A stretch of 64,000 bases of DNA from Trichodesmium sp050015995 (GCF_050015995.1 NZ_JBNHEP010000097.1:1-64000); one strand, 5' to 3'. Counted from the first letter of the stretch, positions 52,925-61,686 are shown. Notes: a model not told the origin generated them from the letters alone. Made by a program: numbers and translations.

Positions 52925-54100
52925 ATGATTAGAGTACCGGTTCACAATCCAGACGGTTCCCCTGCAATGCCGACAAAAGCATCGCGGGCCTGCCGTTGGG
53001 TAAAGTCCGGAAAAGCTACAGAACATTGGAATGACATCGGCTTGTACTATGTCCGTCTGGTAGCTGAACCATCAGGTCGTAAAACTCAGAAAATAGCAGT
53101 TGGCTGCGACCCTGGCAAAAACTATACGGGAATCGCGGTTCAATCTGCTAAGTTCACCCTTTTTACAGCCCATTTGGTTTTGCCTTTCGACCGCGTTAAA
53201 GGACGGCTTGGCTCTGCTGTTATCAAGGAAGGCAAAGTAATTAAAAATGTTAGAAACCGAGCATTGCAACGTCGGGTACGGCGTGGTAGAAGGATTAACA
53301 CAAAAGTACCTTTTAGCCTACGCGCTCATCGCCAAAAACGATTTAATAATCGCACTAAAAAAGGAAAAATAGCTCCATCTATTCGAGCTTCTAGGGAAAT
53401 GGAAATCAGAATAATAACTGAAATTTCTCAAGTATTTCCTATTAGCAAAATTGTTTACGAATTGGTTAAAACTGATGTCGATTTAACTAGCGGTAGAAAA
53501 AGGGCGCGTTCAGGCCAAGGGTTTTCTCCCGTCATGGTGGGGCAACACTGGTGTGTAGAGCAACTTAAGTCTATTGCCCCAGTTAAAACTGTTTATGGTT
53601 GGCAGAAAAATAATAACGGGACCAGTCAAATCCGCCGATATTTAAAGCTGGAGAAAATCAAAGATAAAAAGGCTCAAGTACCAGAATCTCATGCAGTAGA
53701 TGGGATTGCTTTGGCGGCAAGTGAGTTTGTCCGTCACGGCGTAACCCCGGGTAAAAAAAGCGATATTTGGGGATGGAAAGGTTTGATTAACATTACTCCT
53801 TGCATTTTCCGAGTTATAACCAGACCTGCCTATTTCCGTCGCGCTTTGCACTTTGATAATGCTGAGAAAGGCGGTATTCGCAAACGCAAAGGAGGGACAA
53901 TTACTCCTTTTAATGTCCGCTATGGCGATAAAGTTTTAGCAAAAAAAGCAGGGTTTACTTACATTGGATGGGTTGGTGGCTTCACTGATGCTAAAGCCAA
54001 AAACATTAGCGTTTATGACCACAACTGGAAAAGACTCGGACAATTTTCTCACTCGAAAGTCCAACTTATTCGTCGTTCAAATAAACTTTGCGTTATTTAA
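52925..54100 (+). CDS. isrB: IsrB-type RNA-guided nickase (RRXRR protein, RuvC without HNH)
   Basis: 391 residues. N-terminal PLMP domain (VPVHNPDGSPAMPTKASRA), RuvC-I with Asp in VGCDPGKNYTGIAV (about 63), an arginine-rich bridge helix (RALQRRVRRGRRIN, the RRXRR signature), RuvC-II with Glu in KIVYELVKTDVDLT (about 180), and RuvC-III HAVDGIALAAS (about 258). The ~75 residues between RuvC-II and RuvC-III have no HNH motif, which distinguishes IsrB from IscB. The C-terminal ~120 residues (PFNVRYGDKVLAKKAG, YIGWVGGFTDAKAKNISVYD) are the beta-rich target-recognition part. IsrB uses an omega RNA to nick the non-target strand. All RuvC residues are present, so it may be active. No TnpA gene is in the window. 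Confidence 0.9.
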   Translation: MIRVPVHNPDGSPAMPTKASRACRWVKSGKATEHWNDIGLYYVRLVAEPSGRKTQKIAVGCDPGKNYTGIAVQSAKFTLFTAHLVLPFDRVKGRLGSAVIKEGKVIKNVRNRALQRRVRRGRRINTKVPFSLRAHRQKRFNNRTKKGKIAPSIRASREMEIRIITEISQVFPISKIVYELVKTDVDLTSGRKRARSGQGFSPVMVGQHWCVEQLKSIAPVKTVYGWQKNNNGTSQIRRYLKLEKIKDKKAQVPESHAVDGIALAASEFVRHGVTPGKKSDIWGWKGLINITPCIFRVITRPAYFRRALHFDNAEKGGIRKRKGGTITPFNVRYGDKVLAKKAGFTYIGWVGGFTDAKAKNISVYDHNWKRLGQFSHSKVQLIRRSNKLCVI

Positions 54101-54106
54101 TCAGCC

Positions 54107-54126
54107 ACGGCGATTGAAATCGCCGT
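54107..54126. repeat. right-end hairpin of the IsrB element
   Basis: ACGGCGATTGAAATCGCCGT is a perfect 9-bp inverted repeat around GA, 7 bases after the isrB stop. A second stem, CCACG...CGTGG, follows at 54138-54159. These fit the right end of an IS200/IS605-type element; the exact terminus is probably between 54126 and 54190. Confidence 0.7.
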
Positions 54127-54276
54127 TTGCCTTTCCTCCACGATGCAAAAAAGACGTGGATTCCAGGCTCTCGATTAGTCCTCTTGAAGAATTGCTATGT
54201 CAAAATATTAGAATAGTTAATTCCGTAAGGTGCTATGCACCTTGCGGGTTTCAAATTTTATGGAGAATTAAGTGCA

Positions 54277-55380
54277 ATGACGATTCAACGTCAGTACAGT
54301 TTGCCCAACTGCAAGTTAATTTTGCAAGGCTTGAGTGATACTGGAGGAACTAACTTAAGTCCAGGGCAAGTATTATCTATATTAATGAGTGCTGAATGTC
54401 ATATTAATGGCCAAGAGCCACCATTAACTGGGGGACGAGATTTTTTTGAAAGTTTGGTCAGGCAAGTTAGTAGCTATGCTCAGGAATTTCTGAGTGGCAT
54501 ATCTTCCCCTAGACACCATAGTGAGAGCCAAGAGTTGCTACAGTTAAATAAAATAGATGTCAATCTGCACAGGTTAACTCTTTTTGATGGCAATGTTTCT
54601 GGTGGAAATATTGCGGATCAAAAACCTGGAAGAATTATTGATTTAACTACAGTTCAGTTATTCGATCTGGTTGAGGCCATAGACCAGTTTTTTGCCGATT
54701 CTCTGACTTTACCAGATTTCTCTTTGGCAGTAAGACCTATTTCTCGAAGACAAGCCAAGTCAGGAGAGCCTGTAGCCCAAAAAGTTCTACCGGCTGCTGT
54801 GGGAATGTCGGGTTTAGCAGTAGCAGCCTTGGCTCTATTCTTTGTACCTATTCCAGAAGTACAACGTCCAAAAGATCCTCAACCACAATCAAATGAGAGT
54901 GTGGGTAATTTAGAGACATCTCCTACAAGTACCTCGGAATCTCCTTTGAATCCTACCCCAAAACCTGAAGCTTTGGACTCTTCTGCAGAATCGACTGCTA
55001 TAGATGATTCAGATCAGATAGGTGCTTCTGAGGAGAGACTAGCTGAAGAAAATTTAGAGTCATTTTTGACTACCAGTTCGGAAATTACCGATCCAGCAGA
55101 GATTGAAAAATTGCAGAATTTACTCTCTGCAACAATTGATGATGCTTGGAAAATAGAAATTAGCGCAGATTTAATTTATCGTGTAACAGTGGCTGCTGAT
55201 GGTTCTATTATTGGCTACAAACCAATAAATCCTGCTGCTGCTGATGAGGTGGATAAAACTCCTCTACCAAATTTACTGAACCAACAGGCAGTAGCTGGAG
55301 ATAATAGTCAATCTACCGCTGAGTTTAAGGTCTTGTTTAGTGAACAAGGTTTCCTAGAAGTAGAACCTTGGCAAATATAA
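54277..55380 (+). CDS. DUF4335 membrane-associated protein
   Basis: 367 residues from ATG 54277 (MTIQRQYSLPNCKLILQGLSD, the typical DUF4335 beginning); the longer frame from 54235 is not conserved and is rejected. The N-terminal ~180 residues are globular, one hydrophobic helix (VLPAAVGMSGLAVAALALFFV, about 180-205) follows, then a Pro/Ser/Thr-rich acidic linker and a C-terminal beta domain (ISADLIYRVTVAADGSIIGYKPIN). DUF4335 proteins are restricted to cyanobacteria and of unknown function. Just downstream, 75 bases away, is an OmpA-like gene on the same strand, a pairing I recall as common, suggesting a joint envelope role. Confidence 0.88.
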   Translation: MTIQRQYSLPNCKLILQGLSDTGGTNLSPGQVLSILMSAECHINGQEPPLTGGRDFFESLVRQVSSYAQEFLSGISSPRHHSESQELLQLNKIDVNLHRLTLFDGNVSGGNIADQKPGRIIDLTTVQLFDLVEAIDQFFADSLTLPDFSLAVRPISRRQAKSGEPVAQKVLPAAVGMSGLAVAALALFFVPIPEVQRPKDPQPQSNESVGNLETSPTSTSESPLNPTPKPEALDSSAESTAIDDSDQIGASEERLAEENLESFLTTSSEITDPAEIEKLQNLLSATIDDAWKIEISADLIYRVTVAADGSIIGYKPINPAAADEVDKTPLPNLLNQQAVAGDNSQSTAEFKVLFSEQGFLEVEPWQI

Positions 55381-55455
55381 AGTATATTGTCTTATTCTCT
55401 CTAAACCAGTTTTTGAGGTAGGATTCAAATTGAAAGTGTCTCCAATGGAAAAACC

Positions 55456-56319
55456 GTGAGTAAATCTTCTCCCGATCAGATTAACCCTAGGTCTCCGGGT
55501 ATGGGTCTGTTAATACTATCCTTAATATTTCGATTGTTACTGCTGGTGGTAGCTAGCGGTTTTTCCTGGGTGTTGGGAATGGCGATCGCTGTTCAATATC
55601 CCTCTACTTCTCAAGAGACACCCATAGCAGAAAAACTACTTCGTGGAGCTAAGGGTATAGTATCTAAAAAACAGTTGCCCCAATCGGAAAGCGCCACCCC
55701 TGAATCTACTCCAGAAACTCTGAAGCTCCAAGTTGAACTAACTGAGGCACAGAGACAGGAACTACAAACAGAACTTAAACAATTACAAACACAGTTAAAT
55801 ACTCTTATTGGTGAGACCACAACTTTAGAAAATCAATTAGGTGTCAGTAGACCCGAGCAAAATTTAGAGGCAAGATTGGATCTGATTGCTAAACAATTAG
55901 TTGTCCCCCTTTCTGCAAGTGAGAATGAACAAATAAATAAACTTTCTCAGCCAGTTTTTACTCAAGATACCAAAATGGTGACGCTTCCTCGTGATGTTTT
56001 GTTTGAGTCGCGTAGTAATACAATTCGTTCTGAGGGAAGGATTATTCTAGACAATTTAATTGGTGAATTGAAAAATTACAAAGAGGCGACCATTAGTGTT
56101 TCTGGTCATACTGATAGTCGAGGTAAAGTCAAGGTAAATCGAGAATTGTCATTTTTACAAGCTGAAGCAGTGGCAGAATATTTATCAAAAAATCTGGGTC
56201 AAAGGTATCGTTTGCTAGCTATTGGTTATGGAGAATCTCGCCCTATAGCAGAAAATGATTCTCAAACTAATCGACAACGTAATCGTCGAATTGAGGTGAA
56301 AATTAATTCTAGAAAATAG
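55456..56319 (+). CDS. OmpA-family protein with N-terminal membrane anchor
   Basis: 287 residues from GTG 55456. After a short polar start comes one transmembrane helix (MGLLILSLIFRLLLLVVASGFSWVLGMAIA, about 16-45), a coiled coil (LQVELTEAQRQELQTELKQLQTQLNTLIGETTTL, about 90-125), and the peptidoglycan-binding OmpA-C domain (DVLFESRSNTIRSEGR, ISVSGHTDSRG, NRELSFLQAEAVAEYL, RQRNRRIEVKI). The NxxLSxxRAxxVxxxL element and the final RNRRVE are recognisable. MotB-like architecture: it probably spans from the inner membrane to the cell wall. Likely an operon with the DUF4335 gene. Confidence 0.9.
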   Translation: MSKSSPDQINPRSPGMGLLILSLIFRLLLLVVASGFSWVLGMAIAVQYPSTSQETPIAEKLLRGAKGIVSKKQLPQSESATPESTPETLKLQVELTEAQRQELQTELKQLQTQLNTLIGETTTLENQLGVSRPEQNLEARLDLIAKQLVVPLSASENEQINKLSQPVFTQDTKMVTLPRDVLFESRSNTIRSEGRIILDNLIGELKNYKEATISVSGHTDSRGKVKVNRELSFLQAEAVAEYLSKNLGQRYRLLAIGYGESRPIAENDSQTNRQRNRRIEVKINSRK

Positions 56320-56442
56320 ACATCTCCAGATAAAGAGGGAGTAGGGATTCATTAATGGATAATTGATAATGGATAATGTATAATTACCTATCTCTAAAAC
56401 CGATTGGAATGATACATTTCTCAAAAGCTTTTCTATATTTAT

Positions 56443-56534
56443 AGGACTTACGCACCTGCAACGTATTTTCGTCATTGCGACCGACTCTTAAGCAATCTCA
56501 AATCCTAGTTTTTCGTAGCTCATGCGTAAGTCCT
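56443..56534. mobile_element. MITE-like element, 92 bp
   Basis: Perfect 12-bp terminal inverted repeats AGGACTTACGCA and TGCGTAAGTCCT. Inside lies a GTCATTGCGACCGACTCTTAAGCAATCTC segment of another repeat family. The same end occurs singly at about 57979 (TTGCGTAAGTCCTG). Confidence 0.8.
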
Positions 56535-56557
56535 GATTTACTTAAGCAGGGGAGTAG

Positions 56558-56605
56558 GTAGGGACGTTGCATGCTAGGTAGGGACGTTGCATGCAACGTC
56601 CCTAC
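56558..56605. repeat. 28-bp palindrome, one half and one full copy
   Basis: GTAGGGACGTTGCATGC at 56558-56574 (half) and the full GTAGGGACGTTGCA plus complement at 56578-56605. This is the cleanest copy of the family. Confidence 0.88.
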
Positions 56606-57371
56606 GGAGAAGTAAACATAAGACGGGATTAACGTATTTATCTCAACGTTGGTTGAAGACCCGCGCTCTCCCGTTTCGGCTGTCGCCGACATGAAAGGCG
56701 GAGCAAGTGCGGCAGCTATTAGGGGAGCTGAGAGATGGGAAAACCAATCAATGTTGCGGTATTTACCACTTTTGTGCTATAGTGCAAAAATAAGGCTGCT
56801 GGGCTAGCAGTGTCAGCGCCAGTCGCTCATGGGGGAGACCCCCAAGACCGCGCTGGCTTGTCTGTGGAGCGCGCCTTTAGACCGGAAAGAGGTTTGCCTT
56901 GGAGGCAGGTGCTATGTTAGCGCAGCTCCGAGGTTTGGAAATCCCGCGTTGTCGCATAAGCGCAACGTCGGGAGAATGTCAATACCTCAAGTTAACAAAA
57001 AGGTGATTTAATCTGTATTAATTACTTAATAGCTGAAGTGTTACCCAAGTATAGAATTAATGCATTGGAATTGGAATAACTTTGATAGAATTTAAGAAAA
57101 TTTTATATTCTGACTCCTGACTCCTAACTCCTGGCTCCTCATTAGCGCTAAAATCTTACAACTCATATAAGATTGCTATATTTCGGTTTGTAATTTTAGA
57201 TGTGGTAGTTTCACCAACCTTTCCAAAACTCAATCAGCATCTATTAATTAATAACAAAATTTTAGCAAATACTTAGCAAATTTAGATTATTCTCGAAGAT
57301 TTTAAATGCTTGAATTTTGATTTTTCGTAACTATTAAAGTCTTATTTCGGACTAGAATCAATAGAAGAATA

Positions 57372-57929
57372 TCAAGGCAAAAACATTTCTGTCAGGGATA
57401 AAGAAACTGATGCAAAATTCAAGGGATAAATTATCCCAGTATCGTACAAAACAGTTTCAGATTGATAACCTTTTGGTGTAGGATGACGATATATATAAGC
57501 TTGGCGTTTGCCTACATCTAAAACCCAATATTCGGGAATATTTGCCCGAGCATAGATAAGTGTTTTTTCTTGCCGATCTATTCTCAAGGTAGTATCGGAA
57601 ATTTCAATTAAAAAGAATATTTCTTGTGGACTAGGATGGCGATCGCCATAAGCTTTGGGATCTATATGAACTGCTGCAATATCTGGTTCTGGTTCAGAAG
57701 TTGATAATGTAACTGGTAACTGCATCCTGATATGAGCTTGCTGAATTAATTGAGATTTTAAATAATCAGATGTCCGTTGAGTTGTTGCAGCATGAGGGGC
57801 ACGTTGGGGATTCATTTCGATAATACGGCCTTCTAATAGTTCGACGTGGGATTCTGGTGTGAGAATACCACAATCTATCATTTGATGATACTCTACTACT
57901 GTCCACAAATGAATTTTGCTTGTCGTCAT
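57372..57929 (-). CDS. Uma2-family (DUF820) putative endonuclease
   Basis: 185 residues, the family norm. Restriction-fold features: N-terminal WTVVEYHQMIDCGILTPESHVELLEGRIIEM, the metal-ligand strand SEPEPDIAAVHID (about 89), the FFLIEISDTTLRIDRQEKTLIYARANIPEYWVLDV block (E-x-S with Lys following). Uma2 proteins exist in dozens of copies in cyanobacterial genomes; some are linked to transposition or toxin-like roles, none is well characterised. It stands alone between repeats, as usual. Confidence 0.9.
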   Translation of the reverse strand: MTTSKIHLWTVVEYHQMIDCGILTPESHVELLEGRIIEMNPQRAPHAATTQRTSDYLKSQLIQQAHIRMQLPVTLSTSEPEPDIAAVHIDPKAYGDRHPSPQEIFFLIEISDTTLRIDRQEKTLIYARANIPEYWVLDVGKRQAYIYRHPTPKGYQSETVLYDTGIIYPLNFASVSLSLTEMFLP

Positions 57930-58101
57930 TAGCTTAATTTCCTGTTATTTTCCATGCGCTATATATAGATAGTGTCTTTGCGTAAGTCCTGTTCTAAAGG
58001 ACGAGTAGCAACTACCCAAAATTCTATTCAGAACTTAGGCACTCAAGAAACATTCATGGTTTTTATCAACTATATTATATATAGCAAATTCTATATTGGT
58101 T

Positions 58102-58449
58102 ATGACAACAAATAATCTCAGACAGAAAATATTAGAACGCCTGAAGCCACTACCGGGAGAGCAAGTAAAAAATCTGCTCCTAAAATGGCTAGTAAATTCA
58201 TCTGGTAATTTAGAATATTTTGAGGAATTACTGATAAATGAATCCCATCAAAAAACAGAAGAATTACTAGATTATGGAGAGATAGATTCAACATTAAATT
58301 TTATATCTTTGACAGAAGAGGAAATGGTTCGGCAAAGTAAATTAGCTCTTGAAGTTTACCGTGGTCAAGGTGTCTCAGTTGCTCATAATCGCGTGCGTGA
58401 ATGGGCAGATAGTTTAGGGACTGACGCAGAAAAACCATGCCCGAGATAG
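58102..58449 (+). CDS. probable antitoxin of a RelE/ParE-type pair
   Basis: 115 residues from ATG 58102 (a TTG at 58096 is also possible). MTTNNLRQKILERLKPLPGEQV and a charged helical middle with SLTEEEMVRQSKLALEVYRGQG; the last part VSVAHNRVREWADSLG looks like a short toxin-binding tail. I place it as antitoxin mainly because its stop overlaps the start of a RelE/ParE-like gene by 13 bases. No ribbon-helix-helix motif is obvious. Confidence 0.7.
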   Translation: MTTNNLRQKILERLKPLPGEQVKNLLLKWLVNSSGNLEYFEELLINESHQKTEELLDYGEIDSTLNFISLTEEEMVRQSKLALEVYRGQGVSVAHNRVREWADSLGTDAEKPCPR

Positions 58450-58727
58450 TTTGGACAGACATGGCAGTTGAAGACCTCAACCGTCATTATGAATTTCTTA
58501 AAGTCAACAATGCTGATGCTGCAGCAAGAGGGATACAAAAAATTGTTTCTTTTGCTGAAAGTTTGCAGGAAAATCCCCGCCGAGGTAGGATTGTGGATGA
58601 AATTGCAGGATTGCGTAAGCTTGTGGTTGTTTTTGTTAAGTACGGTTATGTAATTCATTACACTATTATTGAGGATGATGTGATTATTTTGCGTGTTTAC
58701 CACGGACGTGAAAATCGACCTCGCTAA
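58437..58727 (+). CDS. RelE/ParE-superfamily toxin
   Basis: 96 residues with the family layout: VWTDMAVEDLNRHYEFL (helices 1-2), ENPRRGRIVDEIAGLRKLVVVFVKYGYVIHYTIIEDDVIILRVYHGRENR. The C-terminal ILRVYHGR-x-NR is the classic ParE/RelE ending. RelE members cut mRNA on the ribosome and ParE members poison gyrase; which applies here cannot be read from sequence. Overlaps the upstream antitoxin gene. Confidence 0.88.
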   Translation: MPEIVWTDMAVEDLNRHYEFLKVNNADAAARGIQKIVSFAESLQENPRRGRIVDEIAGLRKLVVVFVKYGYVIHYTIIEDDVIILRVYHGRENRPR

Positions 58728-58973
58728 TACCAGTAACTAACGTAATTTGTTTGGAGAATATTTAGAGTCTGTGAGAAAAGTCGGTTTCTGTCTTGGAGGA
58801 GGTTAGGGGGAGAGTTGGGGCGATCGCTTTGTTGGTTGAAAAGTGTTTCTCTGGAGCAGGGTGTTAATATTTCGTTGTAGTGGCAGCTATATCGCCCTAC
58901 ACTCAAAGAAGTTGTATTTTTGGTAGGACAGCGGTAAGATAATGTTTTTGAGTAGATTTGTGGTTGGGTTGTT

Positions 58974-59059
58974 ATGGGTAATGAGGGTATGAGTGCTGGA
59001 CAGTTGTTGAAGTAGGCTAATCAGTTGAAAACAGAGGGGAGGTTGGATGAAGTGATACA
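58974..59059 (+). pseudogene. 5' fragment of the TPR-sulfotransferase gene, copy 1
   Basis: ATG 58974 begins MGNEGMSAGQLLK, then TAG at 59013; in the same frame ANQLKTEGRLDEVI follows until about 59059, where similarity to 62001 ends. The 35-40 bases upstream (TTTTTGAGTA.ATTTGTGGTTGGGTTGTT) are also shared with 61965-62000. The fragment runs into the 3' end of the convergent Rpn gene. Confidence 0.85.
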
Positions 59060-59084
59060 TCGCTCCCCTTGTTTAGCTATTTTC

Positions 59085-59990
59085 TTATTGATTAGTTAAC
59101 CAGTTTTCTAAGTCTGCTATTGTTGCTAAATCAAAAATTTCTTCACCTAAAATATCTAATTTTTCCAGAGATAACTCCTCTATTTGAGTCTGAACTTCTG
59201 GAGGCATTTCTCCAAACTTTCGGCGAATTTGACGTAAGATTTGCTTGACTACACCAATTCTGATTCCAGTTTCTTCTCCTTCCTTTCTCGCTAAACTAAT
59301 TTGCCCTTTCTTATCTCTGAGCGACTTTTCCTGTTGCTCCAATGCCTCTAATTCTTCATTGCTTAAGTTTGCCTTATTGGCTATATTTAATGCTGCTTCT
59401 ATTTCTGATACTGATTCTAATGATTCTGGTATTACTTCTAAATTTTGTGCTGATTTAATAAAATATATCCATTTATCGCTCTTGGTTTCTAAGGCTGACA
59501 ATTCTTTTGTAAATTTGGGTAGTTCTACAAACATTAATGTTAATTCATCTTGGTAATTAAACAATTCTGTTTCTTCTTTAAATCTGAATTTAGTAATCAT
59601 TTTCTCAATATGCTCAAATAAAACAAAGTCGGTGATTGTTAAAGCTATAAAAGGTTGCAACATCATATAACCTTGCCCTGCATCTAATTGATTTCCATAG
59701 GCTTTAGCTAGGTTATAAATTACTCGTTTTTCAAAGTCTTCTACGTTCAATATTTGCATTTCAATGATGACGGTAGAACCATTATCTAAAAGTGCTTTTA
59801 CATCAAAATAAGTCTCTTTAATAGTGTTAGTAACTCCAGGGTTATAGGGGTTAATTATTTTGAGAGATTGAATGATATTTTGATTGTTATAAACTATGGC
59901 ATTGAGAAAGCTAATGAGAATGTTTTGACTGTGAATAGAACCAAAGATTTTTTTAAAAGCAAAGTCGGTTTTGGGGCTGATAAATTTCAT
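59085..59990 (-). CDS. Rpn family recombination-promoting nuclease
   Basis: 301 residues. N-terminal FISPKTDFAFKKIFGSIHSQNILISFLNAIV is the family hallmark, followed by the PD-(D/E)XK core YFDVKALLDNGSTVIIEMQILNVEDFEKRVIYNLAKAYGNQL (D, then E-x-Q). The C-terminal region (EEETGIRIGVVKQILRQIRRKFGEMPPEVQTQIEELSLEKLDILGEEIFDLATIADLENWL) is the DUF4351-like helical module. Such proteins cut DNA and raise recombination rates. It sits between broken TPR gene copies, where it may have taken part in their rearrangement (inference). Confidence 0.9.
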   Translation of the reverse strand: MKFISPKTDFAFKKIFGSIHSQNILISFLNAIVYNNQNIIQSLKIINPYNPGVTNTIKETYFDVKALLDNGSTVIIEMQILNVEDFEKRVIYNLAKAYGNQLDAGQGYMMLQPFIALTITDFVLFEHIEKMITKFRFKEETELFNYQDELTLMFVELPKFTKELSALETKSDKWIYFIKSAQNLEVIPESLESVSEIEAALNIANKANLSNEELEALEQQEKSLRDKKGQISLARKEGEETGIRIGVVKQILRQIRRKFGEMPPEVQTQIEELSLEKLDILGEEIFDLATIADLENWLTNQ

Positions 59991-60375
59991 GGTTATATAT
60001 TTTCTCTAAGTAGTCAGACATAATTAAACCTTACTGTGTCATTGCGAGGGAAACGGAGTGTAGCGAAGCAATCTCAAGGGTTTCTGGGGCTTAATGTTTT
60101 TTTATATACTCTCCTTTATTTATGTCCAGGTACTTAACTGGTATAATTTATAGTTGACTATATAATATAACAACATAAAATCATTCATCAGAAAAAACTA
60201 TAGGGGTTTGGTCTCCGAACCCAAGCATTAAGGTATTTGGAAACCAAACTCCTAGGAGCAAATCTTACAACCTATTTAGGATTGCTATATAAGTTCTATG
60301 AAGATTTTTTGAATGCTTGACTTTAGTTGATTTGTGTTTTGCACTCAGATTAATAATAGTTTTAATTTTAGTTCT
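59991..60375. other. intergenic region with repeat ends
   Basis: 60036-60080 holds the repeat TCATTGCGAGGGAAACGGAG..GCGAAGCAATCTCA. 60201-60254 has inverted arms TAGGGGTTTGGT and ACCAAACTCCTA, followed by TTACAACCTATTTAGGATTG at 60266-60285, a terminus shared with the MITE at 44673. No gene. Confidence 0.6.
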
Positions 60376-60768
60376 ATGCCAGCCAAAGACATTTTTCATA
60401 ATGCTATTATATCAGCTTTAATCAAAGATGGTTGGCAAATTACTGACGATCCTCTATTTATTAAGGCTAGTACCAGAATATCTCTGTATATTGATATTGG
60501 TGGAGAACGAGCTATTGGAGCTGAAAAAGACGGCAAAAAAATAGCAGTAGAAATAAAAAGTTTTTTGGGAATGTCGCCTTTGGCAGAATTTCATACAGCC
60601 CTTGGTCAATTTCTTAACTATGTGTTAGCCTTAAAAATAAACCACCCTGAACGAGTTTTGTATTTGGCAATTACTGAAGATATTTATAGAGATTTTTTTA
60701 GCGATTCCTTTATTCAACTTTCTGTAAGTACCTATCAAGTTAAACTAATAATTTTTAATCCGTCATAA
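60376..60768 (+). CDS. xisH: XisH-family protein (fdxN element excision controlling factor)
   Basis: 130 residues from ATG 60376 (MPAKDIFHNAIISALIKDGW, the standard XisH start; the frame from 60334 is an upstream extension). The restriction-like fold is visible: DIGGERAIGAEKDGKKIAVEIKSFLG gives the E...D...E-x-K residues. XisH was named for control of fdxN element excision in Anabaena heterocysts, but xisH-xisI pairs occur widely in cyanobacteria without such elements. Stop is 14 bases before xisI. It probably forms a nuclease-like module with XisI. Confidence 0.93.
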   Translation: MPAKDIFHNAIISALIKDGWQITDDPLFIKASTRISLYIDIGGERAIGAEKDGKKIAVEIKSFLGMSPLAEFHTALGQFLNYVLALKINHPERVLYLAITEDIYRDFFSDSFIQLSVSTYQVKLIIFNPS

Positions 60769-60782
60769 GAGGTAATTGTGTT

Positions 60783-61115
60783 ATGGAGCGATTAAATTAT
60801 CAAGAAATTGTCACCCAAATAGTTAAAGAACACTATCAATATCATAGTCAGGATTCACAATATGAAACAGAACTTATTTTAGATTTAGAAAGAAATCACT
60901 ACCTCTTAATTTCTTGGCGTTGGCAAAATGAAAAACGGGATTATGGCTGCCCTATTCATGTTGATATTAAAGATAACAAAATTTGGATTCACCAAGATTT
61001 TACTGAGTCAGGAATTGCTCAACAATTATTAGATTTAGGTGTGCCTAAGTCTGATATGGTTTTGGGTTTTCGCTCCCCTTATGTGCGACAGTTTTCGGAA
61101 TTTTCTGTAAGTTAA
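60783..61115 (+). CDS. xisI: XisI-family protein
   Basis: 110 residues, typical for XisI: MERLNYQEIVTQIVKEHYQYHSQD, a beta core YLLISWRWQNEKRDYGCPIHVDIKDNKIWIHQDFTE, and the family ending VLGFRSPYVRQFSEFSVS. It pairs with XisH directly upstream (14-base gap). Molecular function is unknown; an antitoxin-like role against the XisH nuclease fold is a reasonable inference. Confidence 0.93.
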   Translation: MERLNYQEIVTQIVKEHYQYHSQDSQYETELILDLERNHYLLISWRWQNEKRDYGCPIHVDIKDNKIWIHQDFTESGIAQQLLDLGVPKSDMVLGFRSPYVRQFSEFSVS

Positions 61116-61140
61116 TGATAAATTTAAAGCTAAATAATAA

Positions 61141-61230
61141 TGGGTATTGAAAGTATGAGTGCTGGACAGTTATTGAAGCAAGCTAATCAGTTGAAGAGAG
61201 AGGGGAGGATGATTGAAAATCTATTTTGAT
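61141..61230 (+). pseudogene. 5' fragment of the TPR-sulfotransferase gene, copy 2
   Basis: ATG 61141 starts MGIESMSAGQLLKQANQLKR, then EGRMIENLF and a TGA. The first 22 codons match the intact gene at 62001; the match ends at GAGGATGATTG, where the PIN gene begins (TTG 61213, overlapping). The 5' end of the TPR gene thus lies directly in front of a toxin gene. Confidence 0.8.
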
Positions 61231-61686
61231 GTTTGCTGCTTAAATCGTCCTTTTGATGATTGGACGCAAGAGCGTATTCGCTTTGAAGGAGAAGCAGTTC
61301 TTAATATTGCAGCTCGAATTAGCTCTGAAGATTGGCAACTTATTACCAGTGAAGCAATCGCCGTAGAGTTGGACAAAATGACTGATTTGGAGAAGTTAGA
61401 AAATATCCAGAAAATCTTACAAATGGCTACAATAAAAGTTACCATTGATAATATTATTCAGGAGCGCTCGCAAATATTAGAAAGCTTAGGATTTGGATTG
61501 TATGACTCTTTTCACATTGCCTGTGCTGAAAAGGCTAATGCGGATGTTTTATTAACCACAGACGATCGCTTGCTGAAAAAGGCAAATAACTATCAGGAAT
61601 TGCTCCAAGTAAAATTAAGCAACCCTATTAGTTGGTTAATCACTATTTTTCAAGAAAAAGGAGAGACTGGAAATGACACCAATTGA
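61213..61686 (+). CDS. PIN-domain ribonuclease, probable toxin
   Basis: 157 residues from TTG 61213. PIN-fold acidic residues are in place: first Asp in KIYFDVCCLNRPFDD, Glu in LITSEAIAVELDKM, and Asp residues in YDSFHIACAEKANADVLLTTDDRLLKKA. PIN toxins cut tRNA or mRNA. Its 3' end overlaps the next small gene by 14 bases (ATGACACC), which is presumably the antitoxin in the less usual toxin-first order. The start codon lies within the tail of a TPR gene fragment. Confidence 0.88.
   Translation: MKIYFDVCCLNRPFDDWTQERIRFEGEAVLNIAARISSEDWQLITSEAIAVELDKMTDLEKLENIQKILQMATIKVTIDNIIQERSQILESLGFGLYDSFHIACAEKANADVLLTTDDRLLKKANNYQELLQVKLSNPISWLITIFQEKGETGNDTN

Larger units (their letters stand above)
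56320..57371. other. 1.05-kb gene-free stretch of stacked repeats
   Basis: In order: ATGGATAATTGATAATGGATAA (56353), the 92-bp MITE at 56443-56534, one and a half copies of the 28-bp palindrome (56558-56605), a GC-rich composite at 56655-56715 and 56770-56990 (TGGGGGAGACCCCCA at 56830-56844, ACCGCGCTGG, GTTAGCGCAGC), and a dispersed repeat at 57010-57090 also found at 51087-51165. A TCTTACAACTCATATAAGAT half-MITE end lies at 57150. The 60-codon frame at 56829-57011 crosses the repeats and is not a gene. Confidence 0.65.

Noticed and set aside
52925..54100. Classification as IscB
   Set aside because: No HNH motif lies between RuvC-II and RuvC-III; length 391 and RRXRR layout fit IsrB.
56829..57011. 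60-codon open frame MGETPKTALACLWSAPLDRK
   Set aside because: It lies entirely across GC-rich palindromic repeats (GGGGGAGACCCCC, GTTAGCGCAGC) and has no family resemblance.
60376..61115. xisH-xisI as evidence of an fdxN excision element here
   Set aside because: No fdxN, xisF or attachment direct repeats are visible; such pairs are common in cyanobacteria without the element.
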